DNA of 64,000 bases, from positions 1 to 64,000 of the forward strand of contig NZ_JALKBD010000013.1 of the NCBI RefSeq assembly GCF_023015905.1, in the 5' to 3' direction. The stretch is from Arenibacter sp. F20364 (GTDB taxonomy: Bacteria > Bacteroidota > Bacteroidia > Flavobacteriales > Flavobacteriaceae). Below the pieces are notes generated by a model. It saw only the letters and a program-made list of their open reading frames with translations, made no database searches and had not been told where the DNA came from. This document shows, piece after piece, positions 1 to 8,701 of the stretch. Position numbers and translations under genes: made by a program. Position 1 is the stretch's first letter, and every line of letters starts with the position of its first letter.

Positions 1-58
1 TTGCTTGTGCAGCTACTCCGATAAAAAGAACAAAAATTAAAGTAAAAAGCGTTTTCAT
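1..58 (-). CDS. Exported protein, N-terminus only (cut by window edge)
   Basis: Reading leftwards from an ATG at 58 gives 19 codons before the window ends: a Lys/Thr start, a hydrophobic core (LFTLIFVLFIGVA) and an Ala-Gln-Ala end, i.e. a Sec signal peptide. The mature protein lies outside the window, so its function cannot be stated. The start is seen directly and the signal-peptide reading is an inference from composition. Confidence 0.6.
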   Translation of the reverse strand, partial: MKTLFTLIFVLFIGVAAQA

Positions 59-691
59 GATGCGTTGTTTTGTTATGTAAATTTAACGCCACATGTAGCC
101 CTGTATAGGTCACAATTCGTTTAAACCCCCTTATTTTTCGGTATCTGACAAATCTCCCGATAAAGTGCAACAAATGCTCGATGAGTGAAAACCGGGCTTC
201 AAAACGCTTATCGATGATACAGGTATTTAATCGGTAATTCTTACACAATTTTAAGACCAACCAATTACATTCAATCAAATTTTGTAGTAATAATCCTAAT
301 AATATATAAATGTGCCTGGACAAGCAATTCCGATTAACGCCATTCTTATAATATACGTACATGGCAAGGGGTAGGTGAATTCGTAATAAAGAGCACTAAT
401 CCAAAAATCCTATCTTTTTGGCGGGGTTGCTTCCACATTCACATTTAAAGGGGCCTAGAGGTTTTGAAAAATGTATTTCAAGAATAAAAATGATATTTTA
501 AAACTTTTAACCTACAATTCCGTAAGTAATATTGAAATTTAAACACTAATTCATAAAATAATATCCAAAAGCTGGTTTAGCAAAACTGAAGTACCTTTAT
601 TAGGGCAAGATTTTTGTAGAGATATTTTAGCGGAACCACCTTTGCTGGACCAACAAAAAAATTGAGCACAGTAACATTAAGAAATTTAACT
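59..691. other. AT-rich intergenic region without a recognisable gene
   Basis: About 630 bases between the leftward exported gene and msrA. All frames are broken by frequent stops. No tRNA-like fold, strong hairpin or clear TAnnTTTG box was found. It presumably carries both divergent promoters. A stretch near 150-230 reads as short broken peptide in one frame but matches nothing I recognise. Confidence 0.5.
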
Positions 692-1357
692 ATGAAACTA
701 TTACAGATTACACTACTTACCACTTTGGCGTTTAGCACAATTAGCTGTCAATCCAAGACCAAAGGGGAACAAAAGCATGAAACAATGGCCGAGTTAACGG
801 CAAATGAGCTTCAACAATATGAAACAGCCTATTTTGCCAGTGGTTGTTTTTGGTGTGTGGAGGCCGTTTTTGAAAGTGTTAAAGGAGTAAAGGAAGTGGT
901 CTCCGGTTATTCGGGGGGCAAGGAAAAAAATCCTACTTATGAGGACGTTGGATACGGCAGAACTACCCATGCCGAAGCTGTTGAAGTGTATTACGACCCT
1001 AAAGTAATTTCTTTTGAGACCTTGGTAAAGGTGTTTTTTGGTTCACATGACCCTACTACTTTAAATAGACAGGGGCCGGACAAGGGTGCCCAATATAGAT
1101 CAATTGCCTTCTATAAGAACGAAACTGAAAAGAATATAATTAACGACTACATAGCCCAACTGAAGAAAGAAAAAGTCTATTCAGCACCTATAGTCACGGA
1201 GGTGAAAGCCTTTAATATTTTTTATGACGCCGAAGACTATCACCAGGATTATGAAAAAAACAATCCCAACAATTCCTATATCAGAAACGTTTCCGTACCT
1301 CGGTTAAAACGATTTCAGGCTAAATTTCCCGAATTACTAAAGGATCAGGCTCATTAA
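692..1357 (+). CDS. msrA: Peptide-methionine (S)-S-oxide reductase MsrA, lipoprotein form
   Basis: Reduces the S-epimer of methionine sulfoxide in oxidised proteins. The signature GCFWC is at residues 51-55, with the catalytic Cys at 52. The family segments ending in YHQDY and the GAQYRSI motif follow at the expected spacing. I start at the ATG at 692 rather than the upstream TTG at 662. From 692 the protein begins with a short lipoprotein signal whose lipobox ends in Cys19 (STISC), so the enzyme is probably anchored in the periplasm or outer membrane. No MsrB domain is fused. At 221 residues it has the usual length once the signal is removed. The gene stands alone with its own terminator. 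Confidence 0.93.
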   Translation: MKLLQITLLTTLAFSTISCQSKTKGEQKHETMAELTANELQQYETAYFASGCFWCVEAVFESVKGVKEVVSGYSGGKEKNPTYEDVGYGRTTHAEAVEVYYDPKVISFETLVKVFFGSHDPTTLNRQGPDKGAQYRSIAFYKNETEKNIINDYIAQLKKEKVYSAPIVTEVKAFNIFYDAEDYHQDYEKNNPNNSYIRNVSVPRLKRFQAKFPELLKDQAH

Positions 1358-1450
1358 TTTAGACCCTTATGAAAGTTGTAAACCAATTCTCTGAGGTTTC
1401 ACCTTATATTGACCAACGAGAATAGACAAAATTCGGATTTTATAAATTAG

Positions 1451-1482
1451 GCCGACAGCGATATGCTAGTCGGCTTTTTTTT
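1451..1482 (+). terminator. Rho-independent terminator after msrA
   Basis: Stem GCCGAC (1451-1456) pairs with GTCGGC (1469-1474), with an inner AGC/GCT continuation, followed directly by eight T. It lies about 95 bases past the msrA stop codon. Confidence 0.75.
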
Positions 1483-1589
1483 GGTCGTTTTTTAATGTAA
1501 CAATTGGCCTAAATTTAGTGTGTTAAAGGGATAATTAATCACTTTTTTTATACCTTTCAAGCTCACACATAAAAAATAAGTTTAGAATA

Positions 1590-2981
1590 ATGAAATTACG
1601 ATCAAAAATCTCTTCTACCCTTCTCGCCTCTGTTGTGCTGGCAACCATGGTCATAGGCTGCGAAGGAACGGAAAAGGACAACACCCCATGGGTGAATTTA
1701 TTTGATGGCGAAACCTTGAACGGCTGGAACCAAAAAGGTGGCGTGGCCAAGTATGACGTTGTTGATGGCACTATTGTTGGGACTACTGTTCACAACACTC
1801 CCAACTCCTTTATGACCACCGACGAAATGTATGGGGATTTTATTCTGGAATTGGAATACAAAGTTGATCCGTCGATGAATTCAGGGATACAGATAAGAAG
1901 TAATAGCCTACCTACGTATATGGATGGTCGGGTTCATGGATACCAAGTAGAAATAGATCCTTCGGAAAGGGCCTGGAGTGCCGGTATCTATGATGAAGGT
2001 AGAAGAGGGTGGTTAAACCCTTTGGAGGGTAACCCTAAGGCTCAACAGGCCTTTAAACAAAACGATTGGAATCATTATAGGATCGAGGCCATTGGTGATA
2101 CCATAAAAACTTGGATAAACGATGTACCGGCCTCCTATTTGATCGACGATAAAACGGCGAGTGGCTTTATAGCATTGCAGGTACACGGTATAGGGAAAGA
2201 TAAAAAAGAGGGCACCTCCATAGTTTGGAAAAATGTTAAGATACTTACTGACAACTTGGATACCTATTCCAGAAAGTCTCCTTTGACCCCTATAAACACC
2301 AAGAACAAATTAACCGTGGGGGAAGAAAAGGACGGCTGGAAATTATTATGGGACGGAGAAACTACCAAAGGTTGGAGAGGTGCCCGCTTGGATGATTTTC
2401 CAGAAATAGGCTGGGAAATTAAAGACGGCCTGCTTACCGTATTGGCTTCTGGAGGGGAAGAATCTGCAGCTGGTGGCGATATAGTAACCACAGACCTATA
2501 TGGAGATTTTGAATTAAAAGTCGATTTCAAACTTACCGAAGGGGGCAATAGCGGCATAAAATATTACGTAAATACCGACATTAACAAAGGACCAGGTTCG
2601 TCCATCGGTCTGGAGTATCAAATTCTGGACGATGCCCGCCACCCAGATGCCAAATTGGGCAATCACGATGGTAGTAGAACAGTAGCTTCCCTATATGACC
2701 TGATCCAAGCCGACTTGGACAAACCAATTAATCCTATTGGGGAATGGAATACAGCCCATATCAAATCAATTGACAACCACGTTGAACATTGGTTAAATGG
2801 GACCAAAGTTTTGGAATATGAAAGAAGAAGTGAAGACTATAGGAAATTGGTGTCAGAAAGTAAATACGTAAAATGGCCCAACTTTGGTGAAGCTGAGGAA
2901 GGGCACATCCTGCTGCAAGATCATGGGGATAGGGTATCTTTTAAAAACATCAAAATAAAAAGTATAAACAAAAGCGAATAA
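1590..2981 (+). CDS. Lipoprotein with two DUF1080 (3-keto-disaccharide hydrolase) domains
   Basis: A 463-residue lipoprotein with the lipobox Cys at residue 24 (MVIGC). Two copies of the concanavalin-like DUF1080 fold follow in tandem: about 34-222, opening with NLFDGETLNGW, and about 250-460, opening with LLWDGETTKGW. The family (PF06439) contains enzymes that cleave 3-keto-glycosides, and many members only bind glycans. The stop codon touches the start codon of the next gene, a Tat-exported Gfo/Idh oxidoreductase. This pairing fits a route in which a sugar is oxidised at C3 and the glycosidic bond is then cleaved. The role is inferred from family and context; which of the two domains is catalytic cannot be seen. 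Confidence 0.85.
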   Translation: MKLRSKISSTLLASVVLATMVIGCEGTEKDNTPWVNLFDGETLNGWNQKGGVAKYDVVDGTIVGTTVHNTPNSFMTTDEMYGDFILELEYKVDPSMNSGIQIRSNSLPTYMDGRVHGYQVEIDPSERAWSAGIYDEGRRGWLNPLEGNPKAQQAFKQNDWNHYRIEAIGDTIKTWINDVPASYLIDDKTASGFIALQVHGIGKDKKEGTSIVWKNVKILTDNLDTYSRKSPLTPINTKNKLTVGEEKDGWKLLWDGETTKGWRGARLDDFPEIGWEIKDGLLTVLASGGEESAAGGDIVTTDLYGDFELKVDFKLTEGGNSGIKYYVNTDINKGPGSSIGLEYQILDDARHPDAKLGNHDGSRTVASLYDLIQADLDKPINPIGEWNTAHIKSIDNHVEHWLNGTKVLEYERRSEDYRKLVSESKYVKWPNFGEAEEGHILLQDHGDRVSFKNIKIKSINKSE

Positions 2982-4310
2982 ATGAAAACGAGAAGAGATT
3001 TTATCAAAAAAACGGCAGCTGGAGGTGCCGCCCTTAGCTTGGGCGGATTGGTGATGCCGAGCATGGGTTACAGTAACATTCTAGGAGCCAACGACAAAAT
3101 AAATGTTGCGGTAATTGGGGTAAGAAGTAGGGCTAAGGCCCACTTCGTGGCCATTAACCAGGATCCCAATGCCAAAGTTCTTTATAGTTGTGATGTAGAC
3201 GACAAAATTCTGGAAGAACACAATGTTTGGTGCAAGAAAAACATCGGTTATGTCCCTAAAGTAGAAAAAGACTTTAGAAAAGTGTTGGAGGACAAAAAAG
3301 TAGATGCCGTGTTCATTGCTACACCGGAACACTGGCATGCCCCTATGGCCATCATGGCCTTACAAGCAGGGAAACACGTTTATGTTGAAAAGCCATGTAG
3401 CCACAATCCCCACGAAAATGAGCTCTTGGTTGCCGCCCAAAAGAAATATGGCCTAAAGGTACAAATGGGAAACCAACAGCGTTCCGCCCAAAGTTCCGCA
3501 TTGGCCGTTAAAGAAATCCGTGAAGGAATTATTGGGGAAGTCTACAAAGGTGAGGCCTATTATTCCAGCAATAGGGGTTCTATTGGAATTGGGAATAAAA
3601 TAGAGGTCCCCAATACCTTGGACTGGGATCTATGGCAGGGACCGGCCCCTAGGGAAGATTACCGAGACAATATTCACCCCTATAACTGGCATTGGTTCCG
3701 TACGTGGGGAACAGGAGAAATACACAACAATGGTACCCATGAAATTGATATATGCCGTTGGGCCCTAGGGGTAGACCTTCCTGAAAGTGTAACCTCATTT
3801 GGCGGTAAATATACCTTTAAGGATGATTGGGAGTTTGTGGACAACCAACAAGTGACCTATAAATATGCAGATGATAAATTTATTACCTGGACAGGTCATA
3901 GCCGTGGACTTATTAAACCGGATCAACCTGGCAGGGGAATTACCATTTATGGTAGCAAGGGAATGATAACCCTTAGCCGAAACGATTACAATCTTTATAA
4001 TTTGGATGGCAGCCTGATCAAAAAAGTGGAAGAAGGGGTTGAAAGTGAAACCACCAATACCGTGGGTATGGGCGGCCTGGATGTAAACCACATCCATAAT
4101 TTCTTCAGTGCCATTCGTCAGGACACTTCCCTGAATTCCGATATCAATGATGCCAGCATTTCCACCATGCTCTGTCATTTAGGAAATATTGCACAAAATG
4201 TAGGAAGGACCATCCACATCAACCCTACCACTGGTAAGGTCAAAGATGATGATGAAGCCATGTCTTACTGGAAAAGGGAATACCAAAATGGCTGGGAGCC
4301 AAAATTGTAA
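2982..4310 (+). CDS. Tat-exported Gfo/Idh/MocA family oxidoreductase
   Basis: A 442-residue NAD(P)-dependent dehydrogenase-type protein. Residues 1-30 form a twin-arginine signal (RRDFIKK at 4-10, then a small-residue hydrophobic stretch), so the folded protein with bound cofactor is probably exported. The Rossmann segment begins at about residue 40 (INVAVIGVRSRAKAHF) and the family EKP motif is at 136-138. The usual glycine-rich GxGxxG is worn to GVRSRA, which may change cofactor affinity or selectivity. The ATG follows the previous stop with no gap, so the two genes are probably translationally coupled. A role as a glycoside 3-dehydrogenase partner of the DUF1080 protein is likely. A GH109-like NAD-dependent glycosidase is an alternative. 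Confidence 0.87.
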   Translation: MKTRRDFIKKTAAGGAALSLGGLVMPSMGYSNILGANDKINVAVIGVRSRAKAHFVAINQDPNAKVLYSCDVDDKILEEHNVWCKKNIGYVPKVEKDFRKVLEDKKVDAVFIATPEHWHAPMAIMALQAGKHVYVEKPCSHNPHENELLVAAQKKYGLKVQMGNQQRSAQSSALAVKEIREGIIGEVYKGEAYYSSNRGSIGIGNKIEVPNTLDWDLWQGPAPREDYRDNIHPYNWHWFRTWGTGEIHNNGTHEIDICRWALGVDLPESVTSFGGKYTFKDDWEFVDNQQVTYKYADDKFITWTGHSRGLIKPDQPGRGITIYGSKGMITLSRNDYNLYNLDGSLIKKVEEGVESETTNTVGMGGLDVNHIHNFFSAIRQDTSLNSDINDASISTMLCHLGNIAQNVGRTIHINPTTGKVKDDDEAMSYWKREYQNGWEPKL

Positions 4311-4329
4311 TTCTTAGTTTTCAATTGTA

Positions 4330-4367
4330 AAAAGCGGGGGATTTTCTATCGAAAATCCCCCGCTTTT
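4330..4367. terminator. Strong bidirectional terminator between convergent genes
   Basis: A perfect 17-bp stem (4330-4346 with 4351-4367) and a 4-base TATC loop. Each stem ends in AAAA/TTTT, so it can terminate both the rightward oxidoreductase operon and the leftward sigma-factor operon. Confidence 0.85.
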
Positions 4368-4389
4368 ATTTAATTAAAGTTGGTTGCGA

Positions 4390-5895
4390 TTACTGCAGCA
4401 CCACATCTGTAAACTTGGAATTAATAATGATAGACTTGCCACTAGTCTTGTTCATATAATATCCCTTGTTTAAGGTATTATACCCGTTTTTTGTTTTTGA
4501 GAGTTTAAGTTCTTTTGGGTAGACCAATTCTGAATTGCTACCATTTACCGCAATATTAAAGGCTGTTTTTGGCAATACACACCTAAATTCTGCATTTTGA
4601 AGGTTAATATCCAAATCGGTAAAATCTTTGGAAATAGAATTGATGGACAAAGGGCCGAAATTATTTCTTATATACGCCTTCTGCAATAGATTATCAATGG
4701 TTATATCCGAAAAAGTGGCATTAAGGGTAAGGTTTTCAGCTTCCTTAATATTTACCTTGTCCGAGTAATCCGCCTTTAATTGACCATAGTTCCATTTTTG
4801 TACACTAACTGGCGAATAGGAAGCATCTATATACGTCTTGTCGCCTTCAATGGTTGTGGCCAACAAAGTGGAGTAGGATAATGTAGCATTAAGATTCTTG
4901 GTATTCTCTGCCAGAATAACTTCTCCGTGCCTTACATTCATTTTTATTTTGGTGCCTTTTGGCAATTTTATCTTAATGGTTTTCTTCACCTTTAAATTTT
5001 TATCCCCGCCTTTTTTTACCGAATAAAAAACATTGGGTGCGTTGTACTCCCTTTCTTCCATAACAATGAATTCTCTTTTGCCCCCATTGGTAGTATCGAT
5101 CTCTATGGTAATAGTCCCATTGTCGTTTCTTATATTCATAGCCCTTTGATTATTCTCCATGGCTTTGGACTTTTGTTCTTCTGCTTTCTCCTGAATTTCG
5201 ATTCTTTGCCTTTGCACTTCTTCCAATTTTTCCATTCGCTCTTGGTGTGCACGCTCCCTATTCTTTTCCATCTCGCTCCTTCTTTTATCGATTTCCTCCC
5301 GCTTCAACTCCATCCGTTTACTCCATTCCTCCATCTTTTCCTGATAATCCTTTCCAAATCCCTTATCAAATTCCTTCTTCCATTCTTTTAAATAGGCCTC
5401 CCCATCCTTTTTATAGGCCTCATAATCAAATGGCTGCATATTCATTGGAGGTAAGGGCGGCATTTCCAGCATTTCCGGCAATTCCACCAAAGGAGTAATA
5501 TTATATGCTTCCCCTACCCCATTAAATTGATGTAGAAAATCAATATCATAATCTTCGGTATTGAAAGTGGTGAATTCCTGGTGGCCCAAAGCTGTACTTA
5601 CAGTTATCTTTTTACTGTTTCCTATAATCTTTATAGGTTCCTTTTTAAAATAGTCTACTGCTTCCGCGTCGGAAACATCTTCCAATTCCACCAACGTTAG
5701 GATATCCACTTGGTTCTTGTTCCAAGTTTCAAATTCTATATCGGCATAACTGGTATTTACCTCCAGAACCACATCTGCGGAGACATTAAAATTTTCATGG
5801 AAAGTCTTTGTTTTTTTTTGCGCCCAAATAATATTGGTGCCCGCCATTAACATTATCGTTGCGATAAGCCCTATTGTTTTATATATATTTTTCAT
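4390..5895 (-). CDS. Exported protein with DUF4097-like repeats and a charged helical insert
   Basis: I start at the ATG at 5895, which gives a clean signal peptide ending ...IIWAQ. The longer frame up to 5961 would put a basic tail before it. The mature part begins with a beta-rich segment (NFNVSADVVLEVNTSYADIEF). Next come a Met/Pro stretch and about 90 residues very rich in Glu, Lys, Arg and Met, predicted as a long charged helix. The C-terminal half has repeated short beta motifs resembling DUF4097/head-GIN adhesin-like repeats. It is the last gene of an ECF sigma / anti-sigma operon, so it is probably the envelope component of that system. Molecular function unknown; the family link is by pattern only. 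Confidence 0.7.
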   Translation of the reverse strand: MKNIYKTIGLIATIMLMAGTNIIWAQKKTKTFHENFNVSADVVLEVNTSYADIEFETWNKNQVDILTLVELEDVSDAEAVDYFKKEPIKIIGNSKKITVSTALGHQEFTTFNTEDYDIDFLHQFNGVGEAYNITPLVELPEMLEMPPLPPMNMQPFDYEAYKKDGEAYLKEWKKEFDKGFGKDYQEKMEEWSKRMELKREEIDKRRSEMEKNRERAHQERMEKLEEVQRQRIEIQEKAEEQKSKAMENNQRAMNIRNDNGTITIEIDTTNGGKREFIVMEEREYNAPNVFYSVKKGGDKNLKVKKTIKIKLPKGTKIKMNVRHGEVILAENTKNLNATLSYSTLLATTIEGDKTYIDASYSPVSVQKWNYGQLKADYSDKVNIKEAENLTLNATFSDITIDNLLQKAYIRNNFGPLSINSISKDFTDLDINLQNAEFRCVLPKTAFNIAVNGSNSELVYPKELKLSKTKNGYNTLNKGYYMNKTSGKSIIINSKFTDVVLQ

Positions 5896-5935
5896 CTGTA
5901 CATTTATATTTTTTCTTTTGCAGCGTTTCCTTTTC

Positions 5936-6532
5936 TCAAATACTCGTGAAGGAGTTATCATTATCGGCCTCCGTAACTTGGATTTGTAATTCCTTTAACT
6001 TGTCCCTTAATTTGTGCAACAGTTGTAGTCTCAATTGCAAGTTCTTTATCAAGGCAGTTATGGTTTGGTCATTTGGACCAATTTCATTTAATTCGGTATT
6101 CAACTTTTTATATTCCACATTCAATTCTTCCAATCGTTCCATAAAACTATCTATCAAGGCCTTGTTCCTATCTGATATCTCCAATTGGGACAACTCCAAA
6201 TTTATACTTACCATATAATAATCTTCCACCTTTTTTAAATCAGGGGAAAGATCGCCAAGGGAAATTCCTTCCTGTTTAGGCATTGAGGTACCTTTTTCCA
6301 CGACCGTTGTCTTTATGGGCTCTGGATCATTATCATTCATAAAAATGTAAGTCCCTAAACCAATTAGAACTATTAGTGAGGCAGCAATTTTAAAGATTGG
6401 GAAAGCTGGCTTTTTAGTAACCGGTAGTTCCAGTTCCAATCTTTTTAAAAAACGCTGCTCATGGCCAACCTTCATTGATTCTGTAATTTCAGAACCGGAA
6501 TCCTTGAACATTTCTCTAAGATCTTGCGACAT
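5936..6532 (-). CDS. Single-pass membrane protein, probable anti-sigma factor
   Basis: 198 residues: a cytoplasmic N-terminus (MSQDLREMFKDSGSEI...), one membrane helix at about 46-64 (IFKIAASLIVLIGLGTYIF), and a C-terminal part rich in Leu, Glu, Asn and Lys that looks like periplasmic coiled coil. Its start overlaps the end of the ECF sigma gene by 17 bases, the usual arrangement for a sigma and its membrane-bound inhibitor. There is no clear zinc-finger (ZAS) motif, so the call rests on topology and position. Confidence 0.72.
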   Translation of the reverse strand: MSQDLREMFKDSGSEITESMKVGHEQRFLKRLELELPVTKKPAFPIFKIAASLIVLIGLGTYIFMNDNDPEPIKTTVVEKGTSMPKQEGISLGDLSPDLKKVEDYYMVSINLELSQLEISDRNKALIDSFMERLEELNVEYKKLNTELNEIGPNDQTITALIKNLQLRLQLLHKLRDKLKELQIQVTEADNDNSFTSI

Positions 6533-7058
6533 ACTTACTCCTTTTTAATATTTCCTTTAACTGTCCTTTACCTCTTAATAATCTTGTTCTGCAAGTACTG
6601 GAAGTAATATCCAGTATTTCAGATATTTCATTGTGATCGTACCCCTCCACCAGAAACAACTGCAGTACATATCTATATTTTTCGGGCAATCCTGCTATGG
6701 CCTGGGCTACCTCGTGTACAGTAACCGTCTCCTCTACTGTCCAGTCCTCATCCTCCACAATATGCATGTACCCTTCATTTAATTCCACTGTCTTAAGTTG
6801 CTTTGATTTTAAAAAATCGAGACTTTTGTTTACCACTATCTTTTTTAACCAAGCCCCAAAAGTTACCTCTCCCCTGTATTGGCTTATTTTTTGAAATGCC
6901 TTTATAAACGCCTCCTGAACTATATCTTCCGCATCATCCTCATTTTTTAAAAACCGCATGGCAACACAGAACATGCCCTGACAATACTGATTGTACAGTG
7001 TTAATTGCGCTTTGCGATCGTTACGTTTACATTGTTCTACAATATCAATCTGAAACAT
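6516..7058 (-). CDS. ECF-type RNA polymerase sigma factor
   Basis: Contains sigma-70 region 2 (about 20-85, with EDAEDIVQEAFIKAFQKI for -10 recognition and core binding) and region 4 (about 120-170, with AGLPEKYRYVLQLFLVEGY and the helix-turn-helix NEISEILDITSSTCRTRLLR). The start at 7058 (MFQIDIVEQC) matches the family. The longer frame to 7124 adds residues with no family support. First gene of the operon sigma / anti-sigma / exported protein, which would give envelope-responsive, probably autoregulated transcription. Confidence 0.9.
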   Translation of the reverse strand: MFQIDIVEQCKRNDRKAQLTLYNQYCQGMFCVAMRFLKNEDDAEDIVQEAFIKAFQKISQYRGEVTFGAWLKKIVVNKSLDFLKSKQLKTVELNEGYMHIVEDEDWTVEETVTVHEVAQAIAGLPEKYRYVLQLFLVEGYDHNEISEILDITSSTCRTRLLRGKGQLKEILKRSKYVARS

Positions 7059-7200
7059 TTTGGCCCGTTTCTTTTGTTGATGGGAGGGTTTGGTTACATT
7101 TAAAACATTTCCGACATATCCCAATTACCTAAAGGACGACGGAATGATTGTAATGTTGCAAAAAAGATTATTTTTATCTTAAATCTTTAAAAAAAACACA

Positions 7201-8109
7201 TTGAATCAAGTTACAATAAAAAATGATTTCATTACGCTGACCGTATTGGACTATGGAGCCATCATCCAAAAGTTGATATTAAAAAATAAGGAAGGACGGG
7301 ACACCAATGTGGTGGTCGGATTGGAGGAACCTGAAAAATATCTATCGGACAACAAATCCTTGGGAGCCTGTATTGGCAGATATGCCGGTAGAATATCAAA
7401 AAGTGGTTTTCAAATCAACAATGTCCGCTATCCTATTTTTTCAAAGGATGGGGTTCACCTTCACGGTGGACAACAGGGGTTTGGAAAAAGATATTGGACC
7501 ATAGACCAAGTCCATGATGGGAAAGATCCGTTTGTAAGACTAAGCTATTTAAGTAAGGATTTGGAAGAAGGTTATCCTGGAAACCTAAAATCTACCGTAA
7601 CCTATAAGCTGGTAGGTGCTTCCCTATTCATCGTCCATGAGGCAGTAACAGATAAGGCCACTCCGGTAAACCTGACCAACCACTCTTATTTTAATTTGGA
7701 TGGGGCGGACAAAATAGACCAACACTACTTAAGATTGGCATGCAGCGAATACTTGGAAACCGACGCAAAACTTCTTCCAACCGGTAAAATAGTCTCCGTA
7801 AAAAATTCCAAATACGATTTTCTGCAAATGAAAAAGATTGGAGAAGTTCGTCTGGACACCCCATTTGTACTGGATTCCGGTTCCAAGGAAAATACGATGC
7901 TGGTATCGGAAAAATCAGGGCTTACCATGGAGGTCATTACCAACCAACCTGGAATTGTGGTATATACTCCCCTTGCCTTTGGGGCTATTTGTTTTGAAAC
8001 ACAAAATTTCCCTGACGCTCCCAACCAGCACCAATTTCCCAATAGTATTTTGCAGCCAGGAGAAACCTACCACAATGAGACAGAGTTTAAGTTTGGTTTC
8101 GTAAATTAG
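7201..8109 (+). CDS. galM: Aldose 1-epimerase
   Basis: Interconverts alpha and beta anomers of aldoses such as galactose and glucose. Family landmarks are present: GRYAGRI, the substrate His in HLHGG, the catalytic acid His in NLTNHSYFNL, and the catalytic base Glu in CFETQNFPDAPN. The start is TTG at 7201: the frame is closed by a TAA at 7180-7182 and there is no ATG before the conserved N-terminus (ITLTVLDYGA). It has no signal peptide, so it is cytoplasmic. It is divergent from the sigma-factor operon and followed after 29 bases by the DUF2911 gene. Confidence 0.9.
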   Translation: MNQVTIKNDFITLTVLDYGAIIQKLILKNKEGRDTNVVVGLEEPEKYLSDNKSLGACIGRYAGRISKSGFQINNVRYPIFSKDGVHLHGGQQGFGKRYWTIDQVHDGKDPFVRLSYLSKDLEEGYPGNLKSTVTYKLVGASLFIVHEAVTDKATPVNLTNHSYFNLDGADKIDQHYLRLACSEYLETDAKLLPTGKIVSVKNSKYDFLQMKKIGEVRLDTPFVLDSGSKENTMLVSEKSGLTMEVITNQPGIVVYTPLAFGAICFETQNFPDAPNQHQFPNSILQPGETYHNETEFKFGFVN

Positions 8110-8138
8110 AACAGTTTTTAACAGTAAAATCGGAGGAT

Positions 8139-8699
8139 ATGAAATTTCTTAAATGGTTTTTGGCAGTTGTTGTCGTTCTAATTTTGGCCTTCTTCTTTTT
8201 CGGACGACCCTATTTAATGGAGCAGACCAAAAAGAATAGTCCAGAGAAAACAGCCACCTATAATCAAAATGGAATGGACCTAAACATAAAATACAGCAGT
8301 CCCTTTAAAAAGGACCGTGTTATTTTTGGTGAATTGGTACCCTATGATGTGGTTTGGAGAACTGGGGCCAATGAACCTACCACATTTACTTCGGCCACCA
8401 ATATTACCATAGGGGGCAAAAGTTTGGCTTCCGGAAGTTATGCCCTTTGGACAATACCCGGCAAGGAAAACTGGAGCATTATCCTTAACAGTGAAATTCC
8501 TGAATGGGGAGTAACTATTTTAAGTGGTGGAAAAAAAACAACCAGAAACCCCGAAACCGATGTACTTCAAGTAACCGTCCCTGTACAGCAATTATCACAA
8601 CCCTTAGAGAGTCTTTCCATAGATTTCGAAGAAAATGAACAGCTTTACCTAAGTATTGCCTGGGATAAAACCAAGGTTAGCGTTCCCATAAATGATTAA
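8139..8699 (+). CDS. DUF2911 family membrane-anchored protein
   Basis: 186 residues with an N-terminal membrane anchor or uncleaved signal (KWFLAVVVVLILAFFFF) and a beta-sandwich region with the DUF2911 signature: GELVPYDVVWRTGANE, then GGKSLASGSYALWTIPG and a C-terminal YLSIAWDKTKVSVPI. The family is common in Bacteroidota and has no assigned biochemical function. It probably faces the periplasm. The gene lies 2 bases upstream of the MeaB gene, so the two are likely co-transcribed, although no functional link is known. Confidence 0.85.
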   Translation: MKFLKWFLAVVVVLILAFFFFGRPYLMEQTKKNSPEKTATYNQNGMDLNIKYSSPFKKDRVIFGELVPYDVVWRTGANEPTTFTSATNITIGGKSLASGSYALWTIPGKENWSIILNSEIPEWGVTILSGGKKTTRNPETDVLQVTVPVQQLSQPLESLSIDFEENEQLYLSIAWDKTKVSVPIND

Positions 8700-8701
8700 A
8701 T

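Noticed and set aside
120-240. Possible gene fragment in the msrA upstream region (short readable peptide interrupted by TGA)
   Set aside because: It is under 40 codons, interrupted, and matches no family I know; chance is as likely.
3795-4178. Open frame of 127 codons antisense to the oxidoreductase gene
   Set aside because: Lies wholly within a well-supported gene on the other strand and has no recognisable motif.
5146-5498. Open frames rich in Phe, Leu, Pro and Ser on the plus strand
   Set aside because: They are the complement of the Glu/Lys-rich helix of the exported protein on the minus strand; the composition is an artefact.
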